Shown piece after piece: positions 7,983 through 19,500 of a stretch of DNA of 64,000 nucleotides (position 1 is its first letter; every line of letters starts with the position of its first letter). Source of the DNA: Chitinophaga jiangningensis (GTDB lineage: Bacteria; Bacteroidota; Bacteroidia; Chitinophagales; Chitinophagaceae); contig NZ_FRBL01000002.1 of NCBI RefSeq assembly GCF_900142605.1, positions 248,001 through 312,000 of the forward strand, written 5' to 3'. Below the pieces are notes generated by a model that saw nothing but the letters and a program-made list of their open reading frames with translations, was not told the origin of the DNA and did not search any database. Position numbers and translations under genes: made by a program.

Positions 7983-8795
7983 TTATTGACAATAAGATTC
8001 CAGGTACTCGGCAGTAAGGTTTACCCCACCCAGACTTTTAGCTCTCCGAAAGGCTTCGCAGGCTTCATCACGATTGTTCATCTCCATATATATCCTGCCG
8101 ATGTTAAACCAGGCGAAGGAATTTTCAGGATATATTTCCAGACTCTTCCGGATAATGGCCAGCCCTCTTTCCCGGGAAACAGACATGCCCTGGGCGTAAC
8201 CTATGGTATTCATAATGGTGCCGGTGAGCTTTGCATCTTTTGTATAGTTAAGCGCTTTGGCGCCGTACACGCCGGCGCTGTCGTAGGCCGCGCCTTCCGC
8301 ATAGTAATAGGCCATATTGGCGAAGATATTGGCATCCGCGCTATCGATGGTGGCAGCTACCTGGAGGTAATCTACCGCGGTGCGGTAGTCGCCGTTGGTG
8401 CCGGCCAGGTAGGAAAGATTGATCAGCGCAGCGGTCTCTTTCGGGTCCAGTGCACGTACCCGCCGCAGGTCCGCCATGGCGCTGTCGATATTCACCTGCC
8501 TCATCCAGGCGTTGGAGCGTAGTAGCAATGCTTCTTTATAATACGGACTGGTGGCAGATAGTTTGTTGATAGCTGTGGTTAAAAATCCCATTGCCCCTTC
8601 GTTCTCTCCCTGTATCAGCGCGGCTTTCAGGTAGTCCACCGGCGTGGCTTTTCCTGCACCGATTTTTTGCTGCAATTTTTGCCAGCCGGCAGCGCCCTCC
8701 TTTTGTATCTGCACGAGCAATAGCTGGAGCGGATTATCCTGGCTATACGCAACCAGGGGACAAATAGCTATAAACAGGAACAATAATTTCTTCAT
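7983..8795 (-). CDS. Exported TPR-repeat protein
   Basis: This 270-aa protein has a signal peptide (MKKLLFLFIAICPLVAYSQ) and at least four TPR-like helix pairs. Clear ones are SAMADLRRVRALDPKETAA, AVDYLQVAATIDSADANIF and SLEIYPENSFAWFNIGRIY. TPR domains serve as protein-docking scaffolds, and this one would act in the periplasm or at the outer membrane. The gene follows the SprB operon on the same strand, but a terminator (8811-8849) separates them. A -7-like TACATTTG at 8804-8811 without a good -33 box is the only promoter hint. A supporting role for the surface system is possible but unproven. Confidence 0.85.
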   Translation of the reverse strand: MKKLLFLFIAICPLVAYSQDNPLQLLLVQIQKEGAAGWQKLQQKIGAGKATPVDYLKAALIQGENEGAMGFLTTAINKLSATSPYYKEALLLRSNAWMRQVNIDSAMADLRRVRALDPKETAALINLSYLAGTNGDYRTAVDYLQVAATIDSADANIFANMAYYYAEGAAYDSAGVYGAKALNYTKDAKLTGTIMNTIGYAQGMSVSRERGLAIIRKSLEIYPENSFAWFNIGRIYMEMNNRDEACEAFRRAKSLGGVNLTAEYLESYCQ

Positions 8796-8810
8796 ACCAA
8801 AAACAAATGT

Positions 8811-8849
8811 AAAAAAATAACCTGACGGCCGCTATACGCAACCGCCAGG
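8811..8849 (-). terminator. Terminator of the SprB operon
   Basis: On the minus strand the 8-bp stem CCTGGCGG/CCGTCAGG (one G-U pair, 13-base loop) is followed by TTATTTTTTT. It lies directly after the stop of the SprB-repeat gene and should end the 20-kb operon before the TPR gene. Confidence 0.7.
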
Positions 8850-8875
8850 TTCAGGGTGTATTCGGGTTATCCGGA

Positions 8876-11800
8876 CTATAATTTCATAAACTTCTTCACT
8901 TCATACTCCTTCTCTGCCTCCACCCCAATCAGGTAAATCCCCTGCGGCAGATAACCGATATTGAATGGCACGGAATGACCGGTGCCGATGGCGGATTGTT
9001 TGATTTCCATCAGCTTACCGTCGTTAAAGTAAATCAGGCGCACTGTAATAGCCGCTGCCCTGGAGAGTTCCACATCTACTTTAAACTGGCCCGTAGTAGG
9101 GTTCGGGAAGATGGTAATGTTACGAATCAGCTTTTCTCTGTAACCGAGCACGCTGTCGATGGTTTGCCGTTCTTCCACCGGTACTACGATGACCGTTTTG
9201 GTAATGGCATCGGAGCATTGTGCCAGCTGGGAAGTAAGCGTGATATCATAACTACCCACCTGTTTAAAGATCAGCTGCTTCACACTGCCATCGCCGCTGC
9301 TGCTGATTTCTGTAATGCGCTCCGGTAAGGTCCATTTCAGGCTGGATGGCTTCGGCTGCGTTACGTCTACCAGTATTAAAGTATCGCCCAGGGTGTTGTA
9401 GGACGACATCAGGAAGTCCGTTTTCAGCGCCGTGAGCGAAGTGGTGATCGAGAAGTTTTCCTGCGCCACACAGCCCGCGGCATTTTTAACGGTAACGGTA
9501 TACTTCCCGTCTTTACTCAGTTTAACATCCGCGGTGGTGGACAATACTTCACTACCTGCCTTCCACTCATAGCTACTGCCTATGTTACCGGTGCTCAGCT
9601 GTATTTCCTGGCCTACGCAAAGCGTGGTATCGGTAAAGCCCAGGTTCAGCGGAATGACAGCCGGCTGTGTAAGCACAGTTTTATCGGTCAACTGGCAACC
9701 GTTGGCATCCTGCATCAGTACTTCGTACACGGCACCTTTCAGTCCGGTGATCAGTGGTGTGGTAGCGTTGCTGCCGTTGGACCAGCTATAGCTGTACGGT
9801 GCCACGCCGCCAATGAGCGCTACCTGTATACTACCATCAGCCGAATAGCTGCATACCGGATGGTGGAAGTCCTTGGTAAAGCTGAGTGGCTGCGGCTGTG
9901 CCAGTGCCACGTTTTGCGAAACGATACACCTGTTTTCATCCGATACAGACACCAGGTAATTACCCGCTGTAAGATTTCTGAAGGTATTATCCATTTGGTA
10001 AGGCAGGTTATTCAGGGTATAGATGTAGGCACCTTTACCACCGGTGGCTGTAAGCACAATTTCACCGCTGGCGCTGCCGAAACAGTTGATATCCTTACTG
10101 GTGAAGGTGGCCTGCAGTTTGGCCGGTTCGGTAATGGTGGCCTGCAGCGGCACGGTGCAACCCTGTTTATCCGTAACCGTTAGCTGGTAGTTACCTCCGG
10201 AGAGGGCGCCAAAGTAGGCAGACGACTGGCTGGTGTTATTCAGCTTAAAGGTATAGGGCTGGGTGCCTCCGGCCGCATTGAGCATAATTTCCCCGTTGCC
10301 ATTACCAAAGCAATCAATGTTTTTCACCGAAGCAATACCGGCAGTGAGCTGATCCGGCTGATTCACCGTCACCTGCTGGCTGCTGGTACAGCCGCTGTTA
10401 TCCGTTACGGTAATGCTGTAGGTACCAGCTTTCAGGTTGGTATAATTACCGGTAGATTGTGGTGTACCGGTGCCCATGGCATAGGTATAACCAGGTGTAC
10501 CACCGCTGGTGGTTAAGCTAATCAGGCCATCAGACAATCCGAAGCAGCTGACATCTTTAGTGGACAGCACCGTGGTTTGCAGGGCTGCCGGCTGGGCTAC
10601 CGCAGCGCTCAGCTGCACGAGGCAACTGAATGGTATATCCCTTACCGTTACCTGGTAGGTTTTATCACCGGCCAGGTTATTAAATGTCGGGGAAGATTGC
10701 CAGGTGTTGCCATCCAGCGAGTACTCGTAAGTGCCGGAACCTCCGGTTACATTACTGATTACCACCGTTCCGTTTGATTTGCCGAAGCAGGTAGCTGCGG
10801 TGGTAGCAATGTTTCCCCGAATGGCAGATGGCCCATACAGCGATATATTCTGGCTGGTGGTACAGCCCGCAGCATCTTTCAGGAACACGATATGTTCTCC
10901 GTTGACCAGGTCATTGAAAACGGGTGATGTTTTATAGTTGCTGTTATCCAGGTTATACTGATAAGGTGATAAGCCCCCCTGCGCCTGTGTTACACTGATG
11001 CTACCCTTATCGGTACAGTTGAGCGGCGGCGTGCTGCTCAGCATCATGGTCAATGGCTGATAAAGTTCCACGATAGGAATATTAACGGTAGCCGTACAGT
11101 TATTAGCATCCGTAATAACAATCGGGTAATTTTTCTTACCGAGGTTGGTCCAGGTAGGATTAGACTGTGCTGTACCTCCATCGAAACTGTAGGAATAGCC
11201 ACCGGCGCCACCTGTAGCTTCCAGCTGTATTTCTCCGGTGCTCGTACCCGCACAAAGTATATCTGTTTTACGCAGCAACGTGTACCCGATAGCGGTAGGT
11301 GCCGTCATCACTGCGTTTACCTGGGTGGTACAATTAGCCGCATCCCGAATGGTGATGGTATAGTTGCCGGTGCCCAACCCGGTAAAGATATTACCGTTTA
11401 CATAAGTAACACCGTTAAGGCTATATTGATAAGGCATGGTGCCACCTGTAGCAGTTACCGTTATAGCACCATTAGCACCACTATTGCAACTTACCTGTTT
11501 GAGATCGGTGACGCTGGCGGTTAATTTAGCCGGCTCATTGACCTGCAAGGTTGTGGATTGCTGGCAGCCGTTTTTATCCTGGATGATTACTTTCGGATTA
11601 CCGGCTTTTACATTGAATACGTTTGCTGCCTGGAAAGTGTTGTTATCCAGTCCGTACATGTACGGCAATGTACCACCTGCACCGTTGATGGTGATGGTAC
11701 CATTGCTCTCCCCGTTACACAGTACAGGCGTCACCGTTGTGGTGAAGCTGAGCAGCGCAGGTTGCCCTACAGTAACGGTAGCGTTTACACGACAGCCTTT

Positions 11801-14410
11801 ATCATCTTTCCCATAAACAGTATAATTGCCCGCAGCAAGGTTCTGGAATACAGAAGTAACACCGTAGCTGATATCATCGCGACTGAAGGTATACCCGCCA
11901 TTACCGCCAAACATACTGTTGACGGATACGGTACCATTGGCCTGACCAAAGCACAACGCGTTGGTGCTGGCCAGCGTCATTTGCAGTGCTGTTGGCTGTG
12001 ATACGAGCAGGGAGGAAATCTGTGCTTCACAGCCGTTATCATCACGGGCAATAATAGAATAGGTACCCGCAGGCAGATTAGCAAATCTGCCGGTTGTATT
12101 GGGAACGGTCGGATTATTACTGATGAAAAAGCGCAGGTTGCCGGTTCCCCCGGTGGCAGCCACTTCTATCTCCCCGTTAGTACCTCCGTTACAGCTGGCG
12201 GGCGTAATATCCTTAGCGAGTACCAAAGAGATAGGCAGCGGGTTATTGATGGTTACGCCGGGTACGGAGTTTGTACATCCTTTACCATCTTTCACGAAGA
12301 TGGTATAATTACCGGAGCGCAATTGACTGAAGGTGGTAGCGGCGTTCCATGTATAGTTATCCAGACTGAACTGGTAATTACCATCCCCATACTGACCTTG
12401 TATATTCAGGATTTCTCCGGTGGCGGCGTTGAAGCAAAGCGCATCTTTGGTTTGATAGGTAGCAGATACTTTATTGGCTGGCTCAGTAATTACGATTTGC
12501 GTGGTTGGTGATGAACAGCCTTTACTATCATCCACCCGGAAGTTATAAGTCCCGGCGGGCAACGAAAACACGTTGGTGTTTTGGTCGCCAATACCCACGT
12601 TAATGTACTTGAACACACCGGTACCACCGGCGGCGGTAATGATTACCTGCCCGTCTCCATCGCCTTTACAAAGCGGGTTGGTAGCGGTATAAGTAAATGT
12701 TACAGGTGTAGGTGAACCCACCGTAACCGTATGATGTGCTTCCACATTTTTATTATCCATCACCCATACTTCGTAGGTGCCGGCAGCAAGGCCAGTGAAC
12801 AGGTTATCGTTGGTACGGTATACCCCATTATCCAGTTTGATTTTATAGGGAGAAGTTCCTCCGGTAATATTCAGGTTAATGCGTCCATCTTCAATACCTA
12901 CACAGCTTACCGGTGTGCTGGCAGCGGTGAAATCCAGCTGCTCCAGCACCACTGTTACAGGTGTTGGCAGCAAACATCCGCTGGCATCCCGCACAGAGAT
13001 GTTATAGCTGCCTTGTGGCAGGTTGGAGAATACATTGCTGTTTTGCCAGTTACCATTGTTAAAATTATACGTGTACGGAACCGTACCGCCGGTAGCCGTC
13101 ACTGATATCTCCCCATCACTGGCTCCCCCGGATGGCGCCTTGGTACTATAGGATGTTATACTGATAGCAGCAGGTGTAGTAACGGTCACCGTTTTATTAC
13201 AATCATTTGCATCATAATAAGTGATAGTGTAGGTGGTGGCTGGTGCCAGACTGGTAAACAGGTTGGTACTCACTCTGCCCCCGCCGTTTAAAGCATACGT
13301 ATACGGCGCTGTACCTCCTGCCACATTTACAGCAGCTGCGGGCTTACCATCTACACAAGATAAGGAGGTAGTGGCCGACAGGTCCTGCTGAATACCTTTC
13401 ACTTCCGGCAAACTAATCGTGCGCGGACATTCAGAGGCCTCGTTTTCGATGTACATGGAATACACGCCCGGTATCACGTTCACCGTTACAGGTGCGGTGG
13501 AATTCACGGCCACGTTATATGTTTTGGCAGGACTGGTAAGTGTGAGGTTCAATGTTTTTGTACCATCATAAGCCGCACCACTGCCATATCTGAAGTCGCT
13601 GAAGGTAAACGATCCTTCGCCGCCAAAGCAGAGCGGGTCCTTTTTAACCACAGCAGGTGCAGGCACTGCATCGGTGAAGTGGAAGGTAGGTTCATCAGAA
13701 TATTTATAGCGTACATCTCCAAAATCAGCGATGGCACGAATGGAAATATTTTTTGTTATGTCGATGCCAATGCTGGCAAAGTCAGCTGCTGTACCTCTGA
13801 ACTGGGAACCATTTACCCAGGTAACCGTGCGAAAATACTCACCGGTGTTAGCAGCTTCCCAGGTTATCCTGTCTGCGGCAAATGGAAAATTGAACTCTAC
13901 ATATTCATCCTGGCAAAAGGCGGTTTTACTTTTTACATTCCACAACCGGAGATACATTTGTATGATCGTTACCGTTGCCCTGAGGGTTGCAGTGCAACTT
14001 CCCGTTCCTTCAGAGCCGGGATTGGTAACATTTCCATAGTCTACCAGCTCGGTAGTACTATAGCCATACTCATCAAATGTTTGAGTAACGGGCCCCTGGG
14101 CTGTAGTATTACCTGTACCGGCCGAAGCGGAAAAATAAACGTGTGCAGGTAATTCTTCTGTATAAAAATTATCCCCATAGGAACTGGGACCTGGCAAATA
14201 AACGCCGTATTGCATTTTATTCCAGATACTGCTATAATCGCCACGCATGAAAGTGGTATAAACGCTGGCATTTCCATTATAACAATTCCAGCCGCCGGCA
14301 CTTGAATAATCACCACTAAACATGACCCTGTAAATCAGCGCCTGGCCAAAGAGCTTAGGGGCAGCTCCCAGCAGCATTATTACCAATAGTAGTTTGTAAA
14401 GTTTTTTCAT
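8876..14410 (-). CDS. Giant SprB-repeat surface protein with T9SS type A sorting domain
   Basis: This 1844-aa exported protein has a signal peptide (MKKLYKLLLVIMLLGAAPKLFGQ), a roughly 300-residue N-terminal region, and about sixteen SprB-type repeats of 75-80 residues. Each repeat carries a C-x-G-x3-G core and a GGTxPYxY strand. After them come an Ig/PKD-like segment and a C-terminal T9SS type A domain (TIFPNPTTGQFKVDV to the end). SprB is the mobile gliding adhesin of Flavobacterium. Proteins of this build cross the outer membrane through the type IX system and are anchored on or released from the surface. It is the last gene of the operon starting at 29225 and the only member with a recognisable T9SS tail, so it may be the exposed fibre. 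No truncation is seen. Confidence 0.93.
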   Translation of the reverse strand: MKKLYKLLLVIMLLGAAPKLFGQALIYRVMFSGDYSSAGGWNCYNGNASVYTTFMRGDYSSIWNKMQYGVYLPGPSSYGDNFYTEELPAHVYFSASAGTGNTTAQGPVTQTFDEYGYSTTELVDYGNVTNPGSEGTGSCTATLRATVTIIQMYLRLWNVKSKTAFCQDEYVEFNFPFAADRITWEAANTGEYFRTVTWVNGSQFRGTAADFASIGIDITKNISIRAIADFGDVRYKYSDEPTFHFTDAVPAPAVVKKDPLCFGGEGSFTFSDFRYGSGAAYDGTKTLNLTLTSPAKTYNVAVNSTAPVTVNVIPGVYSMYIENEASECPRTISLPEVKGIQQDLSATTSLSCVDGKPAAAVNVAGGTAPYTYALNGGGRVSTNLFTSLAPATTYTITYYDANDCNKTVTVTTPAAISITSYSTKAPSGGASDGEISVTATGGTVPYTYNFNNGNWQNSNVFSNLPQGSYNISVRDASGCLLPTPVTVVLEQLDFTAASTPVSCVGIEDGRINLNITGGTSPYKIKLDNGVYRTNDNLFTGLAAGTYEVWVMDNKNVEAHHTVTVGSPTPVTFTYTATNPLCKGDGDGQVIITAAGGTGVFKYINVGIGDQNTNVFSLPAGTYNFRVDDSKGCSSPTTQIVITEPANKVSATYQTKDALCFNAATGEILNIQGQYGDGNYQFSLDNYTWNAATTFSQLRSGNYTIFVKDGKGCTNSVPGVTINNPLPISLVLAKDITPASCNGGTNGEIEVAATGGTGNLRFFISNNPTVPNTTGRFANLPAGTYSIIARDDNGCEAQISSLLVSQPTALQMTLASTNALCFGQANGTVSVNSMFGGNGGYTFSRDDISYGVTSVFQNLAAGNYTVYGKDDKGCRVNATVTVGQPALLSFTTTVTPVLCNGESNGTITINGAGGTLPYMYGLDNNTFQAANVFNVKAGNPKVIIQDKNGCQQSTTLQVNEPAKLTASVTDLKQVSCNSGANGAITVTATGGTMPYQYSLNGVTYVNGNIFTGLGTGNYTITIRDAANCTTQVNAVMTAPTAIGYTLLRKTDILCAGTSTGEIQLEATGGAGGYSYSFDGGTAQSNPTWTNLGKKNYPIVITDANNCTATVNIPIVELYQPLTMMLSSTPPLNCTDKGSISVTQAQGGLSPYQYNLDNSNYKTSPVFNDLVNGEHIVFLKDAAGCTTSQNISLYGPSAIRGNIATTAATCFGKSNGTVVISNVTGGSGTYEYSLDGNTWQSSPTFNNLAGDKTYQVTVRDIPFSCLVQLSAAVAQPAALQTTVLSTKDVSCFGLSDGLISLTTSGGTPGYTYAMGTGTPQSTGNYTNLKAGTYSITVTDNSGCTSSQQVTVNQPDQLTAGIASVKNIDCFGNGNGEIMLNAAGGTQPYTFKLNNTSQSSAYFGALSGGNYQLTVTDKQGCTVPLQATITEPAKLQATFTSKDINCFGSASGEIVLTATGGKGAYIYTLNNLPYQMDNTFRNLTAGNYLVSVSDENRCIVSQNVALAQPQPLSFTKDFHHPVCSYSADGSIQVALIGGVAPYSYSWSNGSNATTPLITGLKGAVYEVLMQDANGCQLTDKTVLTQPAVIPLNLGFTDTTLCVGQEIQLSTGNIGSSYEWKAGSEVLSTTADVKLSKDGKYTVTVKNAAGCVAQENFSITTSLTALKTDFLMSSYNTLGDTLILVDVTQPKPSSLKWTLPERITEISSSGDGSVKQLIFKQVGSYDITLTSQLAQCSDAITKTVIVVPVEERQTIDSVLGYREKLIRNITIFPNPTTGQFKVDVELSRAAAITVRLIYFNDGKLMEIKQSAIGTGHSVPFNIGYLPQGIYLIGVEAEKEYEVKKFMKL

Positions 14411-14432
14411 AGGTAATCGCGATAAGAATAAG

Positions 14433-16523
14433 TTAATAATTTACAATAGCTTCATCCGTATAGCCGCTTCGGCCATTGCTCGTATTCATCATTCGCAGCT
14501 TGTATTTATAAACCGTGTTAATGAGTAGGTTAATGTCTTTATAACTATTTTCTGCACCGGTAAAGGTTTGGTACAGCTGATAAGGTCCATCGCCGGCGGC
14601 GCGGTATACATACACTTTATCCACTCCTGTAACCCGCTGCCATTCCAGCTTCACGAGCTTATTATCCCTGTCGATCCCGATGCGCAATGCTTTTGCTACC
14701 TGGAGCCGTCCCATATCGATGCTGGCGCCACTCACCGGTTTTGAAATCCCCTGTAGTCCACTATCGTCTGTAGCGGTTACCTGATAATGATATTGTACGC
14801 CGGCGATGGCACTAGTATCATTGTAGGCGCGGGTGCTGTCGCCCGCTGTATAAAACTGAATCACTTCCCATACACTATCCTTTGTGCGCCATAGTTCATG
14901 ACAGGCTACATCTTCGCTACTGCTGGGCCTCCACTCCAGTTTTACAGCACCTTCTGCCGAAGTCACTTTGGTGAAGAAAGGTGCTACCGGTGGAATGATA
15001 TCCGGCCGTTTCAGCACTAACATCTCCGAGAAACCTGAAGGGTTATAATGTTTATCCAGGGCCACTAGTTTGTAGTATACATTTTTGGTGAGGGTATGCA
15101 GGGAGATAGTATCGGTATAACTGTTGACTTCTGTAGCTTTGCGGGTCACCTGTACAAATTCTTCTTCCGGGGAGTTGGCCCTGAACACGCGGTAGCCAAA
15201 CAGGTCTTTTTCCTTATTTTCTTCCCAGGTTAGGGATACAATTCCTTTTTTATCGATACTGCCTGCGGCACCTACCGGCGGCACGGGCGGGATGGAGTCT
15301 TCCTGCTGCACAAAATGCGGAAATGAATGCATTACCTGGCCATCCTTTGTAGTGGCCTTTATCCGGTAATAGTTACTATTCAGCGGCTGTTCGTCGGTTA
15401 CAATCGAATCCTTTTCTGCCAGTGGCTGTGCATTCAGGGTGCTATATTTTTTTTGGGGAGATGTAGATCTTTCGAGGTCAAAGCGTACGATATTGGCTTT
15501 ATGCGAAGGCATCTTCCAGCGGATAAAAACTTTGCCCAGTACCATTTCAGTTTGCAGGATCACCGGGCTTTCATTGAGTTTCTGTTGCACCGTTACTACA
15601 ATGGTATCGGAGGCCGGGCCGGTTTCGCCAAAAGCGTTGATCCCCCTGATGCGGTAGCTGTAAGGCTTTCCGGCTACGAGGCCGGTATCTATGCGGTAAA
15701 AATCATGGATATTGTCCGACAGTCCTTCCTGGGTGTTAATCAGCGGCTCTTTACTCACCGAGCTAAATGTTTTACCGTTATCTGTGGATTTTTCCAGAAT
15801 CCAGGCGTTGTAGAAGGATTCATACATCGCTTTGTTCCAGCTAAGCATCACGGCATTTTCAAGTCCGTTGCCTTTCAGGCCCTGGGGTACCGGCAAAGGC
15901 CTGGCATCCGCCACCCCACAAAATACATAACCGGTGTCATACTTCAGGTCCGGCGCGATGGCAGCCGGAAACACGCGGTACAGGTATTTCTCATTGGGTT
16001 TCACATCACAATCCACCCATCCCAGGGCGGCCGCTTTGGCCACGGTAAAGTCCTGATCGGCGGCAAACAGTGCGAAGCCAAACCTGGATTCCTGTTCCTG
16101 TGATTTATGATAGATATCAACGATCGTGTTGCCGTTGCTGTTAGCATCTACTTCAAACTTTTCACCGTAGAGTGCCTGTGCAAAAATGCTCCCATACTTC
16201 TCATGCGTTTTCACAACTGGTTCCCAGGCGGCTAATGGCAATGGTTTCAGCGGGCCAGTCATCACCGTTGTCACCAATGGCCTGGGCAACATTTTATTAT
16301 CCCGCATCACCGTGAGGCGTGCAATCATATAGCCGCTGGCGTTAGCCTGCTGCCACAGCATTGCTGTTGTGGGAGCCCAGCGTAGCAGGATGGAGTCTTT
16401 TACAGGACGGGCCATCACCGCTATTTGTTGTGCAGCCGGCTTCTTTTGCTGCGCCCCGGCCGTTAGCCCAAAGCCTGCTACTGTAGCAACTATGATGGTT
16501 ATTACTTTGTGTTTCATTTTCAT
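14433..16523 (-). CDS. Exported multi-FN3 protein
   Basis: This 696-aa protein has a signal peptide (MKMKHKVITIIVATVAGFGLTAGA) followed by an N-terminal domain of about 200 residues. Then come four or five fibronectin type III-like modules with typical strands such as GLENAVMLSWNK, GIVSLTWEENKEKDLFGYRVF, GAVKLEWRPS and KLVKLEWQRVTGVDKVYVYRA. There is no obvious T9SS tail, so it may stay in the periplasm or attach through partners. It lies 22 bases upstream of the SprB giant and 6 bases after the 1489-aa gene. I infer a stalk or adaptor role in the same surface assembly. Confidence 0.88.
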   Translation of the reverse strand: MKMKHKVITIIVATVAGFGLTAGAQQKKPAAQQIAVMARPVKDSILLRWAPTTAMLWQQANASGYMIARLTVMRDNKMLPRPLVTTVMTGPLKPLPLAAWEPVVKTHEKYGSIFAQALYGEKFEVDANSNGNTIVDIYHKSQEQESRFGFALFAADQDFTVAKAAALGWVDCDVKPNEKYLYRVFPAAIAPDLKYDTGYVFCGVADARPLPVPQGLKGNGLENAVMLSWNKAMYESFYNAWILEKSTDNGKTFSSVSKEPLINTQEGLSDNIHDFYRIDTGLVAGKPYSYRIRGINAFGETGPASDTIVVTVQQKLNESPVILQTEMVLGKVFIRWKMPSHKANIVRFDLERSTSPQKKYSTLNAQPLAEKDSIVTDEQPLNSNYYRIKATTKDGQVMHSFPHFVQQEDSIPPVPPVGAAGSIDKKGIVSLTWEENKEKDLFGYRVFRANSPEEEFVQVTRKATEVNSYTDTISLHTLTKNVYYKLVALDKHYNPSGFSEMLVLKRPDIIPPVAPFFTKVTSAEGAVKLEWRPSSSEDVACHELWRTKDSVWEVIQFYTAGDSTRAYNDTSAIAGVQYHYQVTATDDSGLQGISKPVSGASIDMGRLQVAKALRIGIDRDNKLVKLEWQRVTGVDKVYVYRAAGDGPYQLYQTFTGAENSYKDINLLINTVYKYKLRMMNTSNGRSGYTDEAIVNY

Positions 16524-16529
16524 CAGTTA

Positions 16530-19500
16530 TTATAGCCCTAACGGATTTTCGATGGTAATAATTCTGGAAGAGGTCACCAGGTTGGTGCCTGGCAGCACGT
16601 AGCTAACTTTAATGCGGTAGCTGCCTTTTCGTACTGCTTTAAATGGCTGCTGTATCATGGTCATCACTTTAACCGGATATTCCACTCCTCTTGCATAAAT
16701 ATTGTTTACGATCCTGCTGATCAGGTTATAGTTATCCCGTTCCATATAATGCGGCAGGTTATATACGAAGGTGCTGATGCCGGTATACTTCGTTTGACCG
16801 TCCGCGTTAAGCAGGAGCCCCTGGTTGTACTGGCGCATATTTACAGCGCGTACCGGCGGCACACCCAGTGTTTCGGCCAGTCGCCAGTCCACCGTCACCG
16901 GCGTTGCATTGCCATAGACCGATGCAAACGGATAGCCATCGTATACGAAAGGATAAATATCCTGGTCGTACCAGGTATTACCATCCAGTAATGCTTCATA
17001 TTTCAGCACGGTACTCCCCCCGTTTATATCCAGCTCATAGCCATCAAACAGCTCATTGTTGCTCAGCTGGTAACCCAGTTCATGTACACCGTCGCGGAGC
17101 GGCAGGCGGTATGAATCGCCTATTCCCAGCGCATCCAGCTTCTGGTTAAAGGTGTTATAGGTACTGGTTCTGAAGTCCAGCTCGAAAAATGATTTTTCAG
17201 AGCCGGCGGTAATGGTTTTGGTGGCCTTTTTCGTGGTAACGGTCATGGTGCCTGCTTCCTGTACGTCCACCTGTTTTTGTTCCGACACTACGTTGCGGCT
17301 GATGTCCATTTCATCTTCTGTTGGCACATTTACTAACGCGAACGTATACACTTCATCGTTCTTCAATCCATCCGGAATGCGGAAGGTGAGTCGGCCGGTA
17401 TCGTAGCTAAATGGTATATTCAGCGGGTCGCCTGCGGTTGGTACCAGTCGCGCCGTTTGAGTAAAGGAGCTATCCGTGCGGAACATAGGTGCCAGGTCCT
17501 GGGTAAACTGCATATATCCCAACCGGGATGGTGATTCGCTCTGGTAGAAGTTCAGCTGATTTTTCAGCGGATAGGTGAATTTGATTTTGTCAGCAGGAAT
17601 TTTGTCTGGCAGGTTACCGGTACTGAAGGTGTTATTTACTTCTTCCACATAAGGTTTACCTTCTACGAGGTAAGGCGTCCAGCTGCCGTTTACATTTTCT
17701 TCAAAGGCTACTTTGGCGGTGAGTTTATAGATAGATTTAGGCTCGAGGCATTGGGTGGTATTGAGTACCAGTACGGTGTTGTCGCCATTCCATTGCTGGG
17801 TGCCGGCTGCGTTTTGTGCTTCCCGGCGGAGCGACATATAATCCAGCCTGGTTCTGAACTCGTGGTATTTACCGGCATCGTCACTGATGCGCATAATGTT
17901 GCCGATTGGCATATTGAATACCAGCTGTGGTGCGGTGAAGATGCTCTGGTCTGCTTCGCCGTCGCGCGGGGTAGCGTCACCAATCACCTGTACGCCTGCA
18001 TTGGCAAAGATGTTATTACTTACAATTTTACATTCCTTACCGAGCGTGAGTTCGAAGTTACACCTGCCTTTGATGAGGCCACCAAACAGGCTGTAGTAGC
18101 CACCTACGATACCACGCATCCAAACCGGGTTCGGCATTTTGCTTTGCAGCACAATGGCGGCGCCGAGGTCGATGATATCGAAATTACCTTTCTTAAAGAA
18201 GAGGTTTACACGAATCCCGATCTTTCCCTGGAAGTAGCCATATACCTGGCCGTTGGCATACCAGCCGTTGATGCCGAGCGGACCGTTACTACCTTCACAA
18301 TGAAACTGGTCCCCGTAGTTTTTCAGCATGATATCGAAGCCCAGTCCGGCACGGAGGCGTGCATAAAACATAAGGAACTTAAGGTCGCCGGTGTCGAAGT
18401 CGAGCCCTGCACCAAATGCAAAGCCGGAGCCTTTGCAGAGGGCGTTGAGATCGCGCATATAATCCAGATCCATACCGCCGAGTATTTCGGATACGATAGG
18501 CGGTGGCGGCGGACTTCCCGGCAATCCTGTACCCACCATAAAGTACGAATGTGCTTTAGCGATACCGAGGATATTGATCCCTATCGGATTATCCGGCTTA
18601 CCGGCAAACAGGTGCCAGCCTTCAGGGCCTACATAAAATTCGCCTTCACCTGCCAGGTTTTTAGGGCCTATACCGGTGAGCACGCCGTACACATCAATAT
18701 ATACTTTCAGGTTAGCGAGCAGGCTGCTGTTTTCAAAGTCTACATCTACCAGGAGGCCGGCGGAGATTACGCCTTCCGGTGTAAAGGTATTCGGGTCGTA
18801 GCCGCAGTCGCCCGCAGGAGCGTCTGCCGGGCCTGGTTTCATCATGCCGCTGATGCCTTTGAGCAGCGCCACGTTACCGGGCGACAGCCCGATGGACATC
18901 ACGTTTACCTGTCCGCGGAAAGTGATTCTTTTCAGGCCACCAGATCTGTTAAACGCCAGCTCCAATCCTACCATGCCGCTCAGTGTTTTTTCCTGCATGG
19001 CGATGAACTTGAGCGAGGCTTTGATACCCAGGCCGGCGGTGGGGTCGGGCTTATAGATGATACCCGTATTAGTTTTGCCGAGGCGGTAAGGCCCGGTGTT
19101 TTCTCCCTTGCCGAGTACGGATACCCCGTAGAACAAGGCGCCGCCGAAGCCTTTGATACTTACTGCTGGCGGGAATATGAAGATGGCCACCGGCAGGTCG
19201 ACCATGATATCGGCATACCAGTACCTATCGCCATTTACATTGCCAAACAACGCTGTGGAGGCTAATTTTACCTCGGCCTTGCAAATTTGCAGCGAAGCCG
19301 CTATATCTCCCCTAAACCCATTGCCGTACACGGCGTCATCAGTAAAAAACTCGAGTGCACCGGCCAGTGCGAATACGCCCTGGTGAATATCAATGCCTAC
19401 GCGACTCACTTCCAGGCCGGAGAATTTATGGCGGATACGCCCGTCTGCATCTTTGGAAGCCACGCTCATGAGTGACATACTGGCATCTGCTCCAAAACCA

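Noticed and set aside
9500..13400. DNA tandem repeats inside the SprB giant as a possible repeat element
   Set aside because: The periodicity is at protein level (SprB repeats of 75-80 residues) with strongly diverged DNA, so it is explained by the coding sequence.
17751..19265. 504-codon plus-strand frame
   Set aside because: It lies wholly inside the 1489-aa exported gene on the other strand, has no domain-like features, and its composition is that of an antisense shadow.
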